Shown here: positions 57,049 through 64,000 of the stretch, piece after piece
Layout of the letters: each line of letters begins with the position of its first letter
Position numbering within the stretch: position 1 is the first letter of the stretch
NCBI GenBank assembly: GCA_963921935.1
Contig: OY998175.1
Span: 179,339,262-179,403,261, forward strand
Reading direction: 5' to 3'
Origin: Galeruca laticollis
Taxonomy: Eukaryota; Arthropoda; Insecta; Coleoptera; Chrysomelidae
Length of the DNA: 64,000 nt
The notes under the pieces: model-generated
What the model was told of the DNA's origin: nothing
The model's database searches: none
The model's input: the letters and a program-made list of their open reading frames with translations, nothing else
Position numbers and translations under genes: made by a program

Positions 57049-58060
57049 TAACTTTTTTTTTAATTTAAATTTATATTTTTATGTATATTATGTTTTGTAT
57101 TGTCGTTTTTAATTGTTTAGTTTAAATTATAATTCCAATGTTGTTCTGTAAAACTATATTATTCTAAATTTATTTCTAAATACAGCCTGAAATTATAGAT
57201 ACAGAAGTACGAAATAACACACAATTAAAAATAGATCAGAAGTTGTTACTTATAAACATGATTGTAAAAAATGTCCATACTATTCTTGTCATTCACATGA
57301 GTTTTAAAACTGCCAAATATAATCGGATTTTAGCGATGCTTCTTCTTGACAACAGATGTTAAACAAGCATAAACGTGTCTCTGTTCGACGTGAATAATTA
57401 AAACTACCATTAGTCTGGAAGTCGTCAACATAGAAGGTTATACAAATTTTTTGTGCGTATATGTAACAAAACGAATACTTATTTTATTTTTTCACCCAGC
57501 ACGATCGAAAAATGCAGCAATCTAACTTAATGACACCTGTCATAATGTTATCTTCTTCAATCCACATAACTATTCGCAAAGGTACATTTTATTCATGTAG
57601 CAATAATTGAAAAAAAAAAATTAAAATATTAAAAAGAAATGTATTACTCACATTTTCCGTTATACAGTTATCGACAACTACAAGTACATGATCAGAATAA
57701 ATTCATCCAATTTTTAAGGTTAATGATGTTGAAGTTGAATGCTGACAACTAATACTGTTTATTTTTTATTTTCGATGGTTGTTACTATTCAAAAAATTAA
57801 GTACACACGCTCGTGTTGAAGATCTGTATAAAATACATATGTACACTGAGTTATTTGAAAATTTATGCATAAACAGTAACTGCTGCACAAATGCAGCTCA
57901 TTGAATATCCGTCACAGATATTTTTCTCAATCTATAATACTGTATGTCTGATAAAGTTGGTAACATATGGGAAAGTTTTTAACGTTACGAAAAAAAGTTA
58001 TTCTTTATAAAAATTCTGCTTAGTCCATAACGTAATACGTAAATATCAGATGTCAAAGTT
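57049..58060. other. Non-coding spacer
   Basis: AT-rich sequence after the USP2-like copy; no gene or clear repeat recognised. Confidence 0.45.
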
Positions 58061-58074
58061 TGTCATTTGTGTAT

Positions 58075-58405
58075 GAGTTTTGTCAAAAAGTATGAATTTG
58101 GTACAAGATCATTATTTGTGACAATATCTAAAAGTTTAATTATGAAAAGTTGTTCAGAATGGAGAACTATTTTAATATACAATTACAACCTCTTACTATG
58201 TTCCAAGTTCAGTGTGAATGTATCATTTAATTTTAATGGTGTAATATTTTGAGAACAAGTTGTGAAAATAAAATTCAAGTAGGAGGTTGTAGTTGCATAC
58301 ATATTTTCCATTCTGAACAACTTTTCGTAATTAAAGTTTTCGATATTGTCACAAATAAAGATACTTTACTTTTGTACTAAATTAATACTTTTTCACTAAA
58401 CTCGT
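58075..58405. repeat. Inverted repeat with arms of about 125 bp
   Basis: Segments at 58075-58200 and 58278-58405 are complementary, sharing AAAAGTTGTTCAGAATGGA, ATTTGTGACAATATC, and TACAACCTC with their complements. The short plus-strand frame across the left arm is not a gene. It looks like a foldback MITE. Confidence 0.72.
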
Positions 58406-58489
58406 ATATGATGACAACATTTTAATCTATTTGTCTTTTACGTTATAATATAAATAAAAAGGTAGAAGTACATAGTACAAACTATTGAC

Positions 58490-60080
58490 AAACACTCCCC
58501 AGTTAAAACTGTTCCTATAATCAAACCTAAAGCCTCATGGTTGACGTTTACCCCTAAACAAATTCTCAAATAAAAAAATAAGCCTTTTCAGCTCACAAAG
58601 CAATCAAATCACTGGTGAACCTAAACAATTTTAAAGCCACGAGAAATTTCGAACTGGCCTCTATAAGAGAAAGGCGCGCATATTTGAGTTTCCTTGTGCA
58701 ACAAAAAAAAGTCTACAAAGCTCTGGGCCAAAATGAAAAGTATGAAAGTTGGTAAAGGTAAAATGGCTAACAATTCCCTTCCAGAACATCTTAGCAATCA
58801 ACTATTTAATTTTATGTCTGTTTTCAACAACAGTTTGGTTCCTGAAGATACTCTTCATTACTATGACAATATATTTAACAAGGAGAACAGATTTAATTTT
58901 AAACTGATTGAGGCGAGAGAAATTATTGATAATATTAACAATATTTCTTCCAATGCTAAGGGAATTGATAGAATAAGTATTAATATGATAAAAATCAGTT
59001 AACGTGTTATTTCGTTACATTTAACAATCATTATCAACTCTTGCCTTGAATTAGGATTTTTCCCAAACTATGGAAGCAAGCACTTTGTCGAAAGTCTTAG
59101 AAAGGGTTGCACTGTTACAAATATCTGAATTTGCTGAAAGATGTCAAACTTTACCAGAAAACGATTCTGGTTTTCGAAAGTCTTACACAATTACTGCCCT
59201 TCTCAATCTAACAGACAACATCATTTTGAGTTCTTGACAAAAAATTGGGAGTGACTGTAGTTTCTATTGAATATTCTAAGGCATTTGATGAAATCAATCA
59301 CAGCCTTCTGATTCCTGCTATAATCATTCAGTCTGGAGTACTTCAGGGGTCGGTTCTCGGCCCATTACTCTGTTTGATTTACACTGCTCACTTGCCCTTA
59401 AACGTTGTCAAATCTAAATTGTAATCATTTGATGATGACACTGAAGTCATCATTTCTTTCAACACTAACGATGCTGAAGAAGCTGCTGCGAGCTTAAACT
59501 CTGATCTAAGCAAAACATGTCAGTTCTCAGCTTATCATAATTTCAACTTAAACCCCACTAAATCCAGTCTATTATTTTGTCCCAGCATTGAAGAGATTAT
59601 ATAAAATCAAACTTCAATATTCGATGAGCACACTCGATAGTTCAAGCTGCATAAAGATCTAAGGCGTCATGCTAGATGAAAGATTAAGGTTTACTTCTCA
59701 CGTAAAAAATTTAACATAAAAAACCTAGTTTTGACTGAGAGAGGACTGTATTCACACAAATTTATTCTAAATTTTTAGTCGAGAAAAAACTTTGTGACTC
59801 ATTAGTTTTAACTGTATTAAACATTATATTCTATCCTTGCCTAATACAGCTAAAAAAAAATAATTTGCAAATTATTCAGAATAACTATGTGCGATTCATA
59901 CATTGACTTAGACGATTTGACCATGTCTACAACAAATATGCAGAACTGAAATGGCTAAATATTCCAGAGCAGATAAGATACAGCTTGGCAAACGTAGGAA
60001 GACCCCTGAGACTTTGATGCGTCGTAGACAAGCATTACCTAGTAAATGCAGAGAGCTCATTTTAAAATTTCATTTTAAAA
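58490..60080 (+). pseudogene. Decayed LINE (Jockey/CR1-like) RT
   Basis: Pieces include the linker before RT (58694-59002, SLPEHLSNQLFNFMSVFNNS, NAKGIDRISINMIKIS), and later fragments matching RT with an FDDDTEVIISFN catalytic block near 59430 and NFNLNPTKSSLLF. The C-terminal region RYSLANVGRPLRL is near 59980. Frame breaks are frequent. The copy resembles the LINE in the mRpS15 intron by type. Confidence 0.68.
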
Positions 60081-60182
60081 TTTTATTTGTGCACTTCGTA
60101 TCGTTGGTATAGTCTCGGACAAAAGTTGAAAATATTTTAGTTTGTATATTATTCAAAAGTGATTTTACCAAACAAAATACCA

Positions 60183-60715
60183 TATGGTTAAAAATAAAGT
60201 TTCAATAGATCAAAGTCGTGAAATCATAAACAATGTATTAAAGTTTTTTAAGCAAGAAGCAGAAGCTGGAACTCCCATAATAAACACCTCTAAGGTGTGT
60301 TCAATTTTTTAATATAGTTCTAAACGTTTTATTAATCTTAATCTTAAGGTTTCACTTCTTATTATTTTAAACAATTGAAGCCTTTGGTGCAAAAGGTAGT
60401 AACTCAAAATTTCTAGTGAAAATTTTATTTAACTTCTAACTATTGGATTAGCTCAACTTGTTTTGAACATAATATTTTTTATAACGAATTCCAATCTGTA
60501 ACAACATCAAAATAACACAATTTCTTTATTCTTACTGAAATACAAAATTTAAATGTTTTTAAGGTTTAAGAACGTGTTGCTGCAGCCACCACTAGTGTGA
60601 GTTTTAAAACGATTAAGCGAATTAACATTGAAGGCAATAAGGTTGATAGTGGTGAAATGCCCATTTTTTCAACGCCCAATAAAAAGAGGAACTCGAGAAC
60701 GTTGCCAGTTGCGCT
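60183..60715 (+). pseudogene. Helix-turn-helix N-terminus of a Tc1/IS630-like transposase, two exons
   Basis: Exon-like part 1 (60183-60299) encodes MVKNKVSIDQSREIINNVLK and EAEAGTPIINTSK. A GT follows, then about 270 bp of AT-rich sequence ending in TTTTTAAG. Part 2 continues with ERVAAATTSVSFKTIKRINI and FSTPNKKRNSRT. The pattern (helix, RVAAATGVSxxTVKRI, then TPxKKR) is common in insect Tc1-related transposases. A stop lies just inside part 2. The frame then runs into piggyBac sequence. Confidence 0.55.
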
Positions 60716-62024
60716 TAATGAACATGATCATGCTCTTTTACTCATACAGTATCCTAGGCTTAGAATGTACTGGTCGGCACATATGGGGCTTCCTCCCATT
60801 GTAAAAGAAAATATGGGTTTTAATAGATTTTCAAAACTGAGGAAAACCATACATCTTGTTGATATACAGAATAGACCACCAAATAACACAGATCGATTAT
60901 GGAAAATTAGATGTTTGTATGATCAAATCCGAAAAAGATGTCTTGAACTTCCATTAGAAGTCAACTTGTGCGTCAATGAACAGGTAGTGCCCTTTAAGGG
61001 CAATGTAAATATTAAACAATACATCAAGAACAAGTCTAAAAAATGGGGCATAAAAATATATGTTTTAGCAGGACAATCTGGATTGATATATGATATTATA
61101 ATATATCAGGGATCAACAACTGAGATAAGCCCTGTATACAATAATTTTGGTAAATCACCGGCAGTAGTGATGTACCTTACTAAAAGAACTACAGTAGTGG
61201 AGCACGGCTTGTTCTTTGACAATTACTTTAGCTCCTATAATCTCTTCCAGTACCTAAACTCGAGATCAATATAGTCTGTGGGTACTATAAGACTGAATCG
61301 CTTCGCTGAAGCATTATTGCCAAGTGATAAAATTATGAAAAAAGAACAACGGGGAACAAGTGCTGTCTCTGTAAGTAAGGATGGCATAATAGCTACCAAA
61401 TGGTACGATAATAAAGCGGTTATTGTCGCATCTTACTTTGTTGGTCAGGGCAATCAAGACGAATGCAGAATAAAAAAACCAAGCAATACGTTCAAATACC
61501 AAGACCAGAAGCCATACGCGTCTACAATGGATATATGGCGGCGTCGACAAGGTTGATTTTCTGCTTAGTATTTACCGCTCATATGCAAGGTCACACAAAT
61601 GGACGGTACGTATAATTTCTCACGCCATTGATCTGGCATTGGTGAATTCGTGGCTTGAGTACAGAAGCCATGCCCAAGCTCTTAAGATACCAGCCAAAAA
61701 TATATTAGACCTGTTAGGATTTAGACAGAATGTAGCACAGTATTTGATTCTGCACAGAGATCCTCCGAAAAGAGGAAGGCCATCAACAGAACAATTATCT
61801 TCGACTACCCCAAAAAGACAAAAAACTTGCGAGACACGACCTGCCACAGAACTGAGGAAAGTGGTTATGATCATATCCCAATATACGATACAAATAAACA
61901 AAATTCTCGATGCAAAATGGAGGGTTGCAAAGGAAAAACTCACATATACTGTAAAAAATGTAACACTCACTTATGCCTAATGAATGGAAGAAATTGTTTC
62001 TCTGATTTTCATTCAATTTCTTAG
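60716..62024 (+). pseudogene. piggyBac-like transposase, broken
   Basis: The frame from 60597 is piggyBac-like after residue 46: YWSAHMGLPPIVKENMGFNR, FSKLRKTIHL, NEQVVPFKGNVNIKQYIKNK and FFDNYFSSYNLFQYL. The next frame has GTIRLNR and ATKWYDNKAVI. The C-terminal cysteine-rich finger appears at about 61910-62015 (CKMEGCKGKTHIYCKKCNTH). The first catalytic Asp, normally in a DEQMVPFKG motif, is Asn (N127 of the frame). Several stops and shifts occur from 61272 on. No TTAA-flanked ends were located. Confidence 0.82.
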
Positions 62025-62106
62025 TACTACGGAGGATGCAATATTTTGTATTGTTATGTTTACTTTTGCTTAGAATGTTTATTTTGTTTTAAAAATCTGT
62101 TTATTT

Positions 62107-62108
<2 letters not shown>

Positions 62109-62156
<48 letters not shown>
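62109..62156. repeat. TA microsatellite
   Basis: Alternating TA run directly after the piggyBac remnant. Confidence 0.95.
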
Positions 62157-62160
<4 letters not shown>

Positions 62161-62619
62161 TACTTCTGAAATTTTTTTATCAGGTCCATGAAAGCGGAAT
62201 GTCACTTATGAGGGACTTCTCCCAGTAGCAAAAATGGTGGGGGGATATTTTTTGTAACAGTTTAGTGCATAACTAACACCTAGGAACATATGTACCAAGT
62301 TTTTTAATTTTTGAAGACATCTTTCTAGGTGCGTGACTGAAAGGATTAAAATTAAATGTCAGATAAAAAGGAAATATTGAAATCAGTTATTATTTTTACA
62401 ATTGTTTTAGTTTTGGTACTATGTCCTACTGATTACTTTTTTGTCGATTTTATATTACAGAACAATAGTTTACCTTACCATTATATCAACAACAAAAAAA
62501 TCATAAACATATTTTAAAGATTATGAAATTGGTATTAAAATTTAGAACAGCAACGGAATCTGCCCGATTACCTAAGCAATAGTTCCTAACTAGTTTCACC
62601 GACTGTACTTTCCCAAAAC
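62157..62619. other. Non-coding spacer
   Basis: AT-rich; no gene recognised. Confidence 0.45.
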
Positions 62620-62790
62620 AGTAAGTTATTGTTATCCTTTACAGAGCTGAGTTCTCCGTTTATCTTCTGCGCATTTCAGGGGTCTTCCTTCGTTTGCCAA
62701 GCTGTATCGTTTAACGTTCATTTATAAGTTGATGGCTCCTTGCAAGCCATCGTACCTTAACACATTGGCTGCCATTGCCTTTTCAATAAA
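62620..62790 (-). pseudogene. LINE 3' fragment, same family as 58.5-60.1 kb
   Basis: The reverse complement shares ATACAGCTTGGCAAACG, AGGAAGACCCCTGA and the encoded RYSLANxGRPLK with 59978-60020. It is a short, severely truncated insertion in opposite orientation. Confidence 0.6.
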
Positions 62791-63077
62791 AAATCATTGG
62801 AGCCGCACGGAGTTTAATACCAACTCCCGTTGATTTTACTTTAATAATTATTTATTTACTCCTAGAAACTCACTTTTATAAGAAATGTACGATTTTATTT
62901 AACAAAAATCTGTCTCTCATATTTGTCCGGCGCGGCCTGGTACGATAGCGTCTGAGCTAACAGGCCACGTCGGTCGGACCGCAAAACTGACAGTTCAATA
63001 CGAAGTTATAATCGCCGCAGATAAACTATCATTATGTGAGGTTAGCTTATTCGCGTCTAATTATTACACCAAAACAA

Positions 63078-64000
63078 TGACTAAGCGTAAATGTTCAACT
63101 GACGAGTTACGTGAAATACTTGAACAAAGTGATGATAGTTTAGAAGAATATATGGGCTTTAGTTCTGATGGTTCTGTGAAAGATCCCGGATGGAATCATT
63201 CTGATCCTCGCATGATGAGCATGAATCGGTTGAGCATGTCGAAATAGTTCTTGGCGATATGCAACAAGTGGAAGAAAGAGAGGATGCAAAAGAAGTGGAA
63301 GACTGGTGATGCAAATGAAATTATACAAGGTGAGTCAGAAAATGTTCACAACCCATATATTCCGCAGTGGACTGAATATCAAGGCCGGCATAAAATATTC
63401 CCATTCACGGGCATGTCAGGTTTACAAATTGATGTCCCAAGAGATATATTTCCACATGAAATATTATCTCTTTTTATTGATGATGAAATAATGAACTTGA
63501 TTGTAGACAATCAAGTATGCAGAACAAAAAATGCAGAGCATCAGACGGTCGCGACATAATCGACTTAATAAATAGGTTCCTACTAACAAAGAAAAAATTT
63601 CTTGGGATTCTGCTGTGGATGGGTTTGGTACCATTAGGAAGCATACCAGCATATTGGTCTACCAAACCTATTTATCAAAATTTTATTGCTTCGAAAATAA
63701 TGTCACGTAATAGATTTGAACTTTTGTTATGTCTTATTCACTTTTCTGTTTATGTTAATTCCGAAATTTTGTGGGGAAACCGCCTTGGAAAAATTCAACC
63801 ACTAGATATTCTTTATGAGAAATATCAACGAGTCTATTTTCGTGTCCAAGATTTTGTGATTGATGAAATGTTGGCCCCTTGGAGAAGCCGACTGGTGTTT
63901 AGACAGTAACAAAGGAAAATCAGGAATTGATCTTTCTGATCAAATGTCACCATATGCTACTACATTGAGAAAAAGGGTAAAAAGGTACCGAAAATTAGCT
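63078..64000 (+). pseudogene. Second piggyBac-like transposase, internally deleted, runs off the window
   Basis: The ATG at 63078 (MTKRKCSTDELREILEQSDD) opens an acidic N-terminus typical of piggyBac. After frame breaks near 63230-63320 the body follows: FTGMSGLQIDVPRDIF, KFLGILLWMGLVPLG, AYWSTKPIYQNFI, FELLLCLIHF, and the first catalytic Asp in VIDEMLAPWRSRLVFRQ. The next residues, SNKGKSGIDLSDQMSPYA, belong to the region well after the second and third acidic residues, so the middle of the catalytic domain is deleted. The end lies beyond 64000. Confidence 0.82.

Noticed and set aside
1..64000. tRNA or rRNA genes
   Set aside because: No cloverleaf with a GGTTCGAATCC-like arm or rRNA-like block was noticed on either strand; a covariance search would be needed to exclude them.

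Overview
This is a stretch of an insect nuclear genome, possibly from a beetle with a large, repeat-rich genome (order uncertain). The evidence is spliced eukaryotic genes with metazoan mitochondrial products, AT-rich intergenic DNA, and a typical arthropod repeat load: Ty3/gypsy, BEL/Pao, copia, Penelope-like, LINE, piggyBac, pogo, hAT and Tc1-related elements. No tRNA, rRNA or prokaryotic features were seen. Nearly every long open frame is transposon-derived.

Two host genes are visible and lie head to head. On the minus strand, 22852-23065 is the first coding exon of a mitochondrial fission factor (Mff/Tango11-like) gene. On the plus strand, 23519-44016 is a mitochondrial ribosomal protein S15 gene (mRpS15/bonsai-like) whose three coding exons join in frame to 275 aa. 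Its second intron is about 19.6 kb (24236-43826) and is packed with mobile elements: two LINE pieces, a 355-bp satellite with an internal inversion, a Penelope-like element with inverted terminal repeats, the 3' end of a second Penelope-like element, a 7.1-kb BEL/Pao derivative with 787-792-bp LTRs and several hairpin-bearing tandem arrays, and a pogo-like transposon.

Layout. 0.9-2.65 kb: composite tandem repeat, with a second copy at 17.0-17.9 kb. 3.43-7.84 kb: Ty3/gypsy element with both LTRs, 4-bp target duplication, a SAP-domain Gag, a large internal deletion, and an integrase followed by a TARG1/OARD1-like macrodomain and a CCCH zinc finger. 8.19-10.37 kb: intact IS630-Tc1-mariner transposon with a D,D(82)E transposase. 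10.4-15.2 kb: decayed Ty3/gypsy element. 15.5, 16.4 and 20.85 kb: long foldback repeats. 18.2-19.4 kb: gypsy fragment. 21.7-22.35 kb: hAT remnant. 22.85-44.1 kb: host gene pair and loaded intron. 45 kb: copia gag fragment cut by a foldback element. 46.97-50.1 kb: LINE with a restriction-like endonuclease. 51.5-57.05 kb: USP2-like retropseudogene split by about 4 kb of inserted DNA that includes a tandem 1.86-kb repeat. 58.5-60.1 kb: decayed LINE. 60.2-62.0 and 63.0-64.0 kb: piggyBac remnants, the last running off the window.

The most unusual object is the gypsy element whose Pol ends in an ADP-ribose-type macrodomain plus CCCH finger. Next come the BEL derivative, in which each of several unrelated tandem arrays carries one stem-loop per unit, and the Penelope element whose inverted ends carry hammerhead-like cores with a paired C3/G8 substitution. 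All family calls come from reading motifs by eye; no search or alignment was run.
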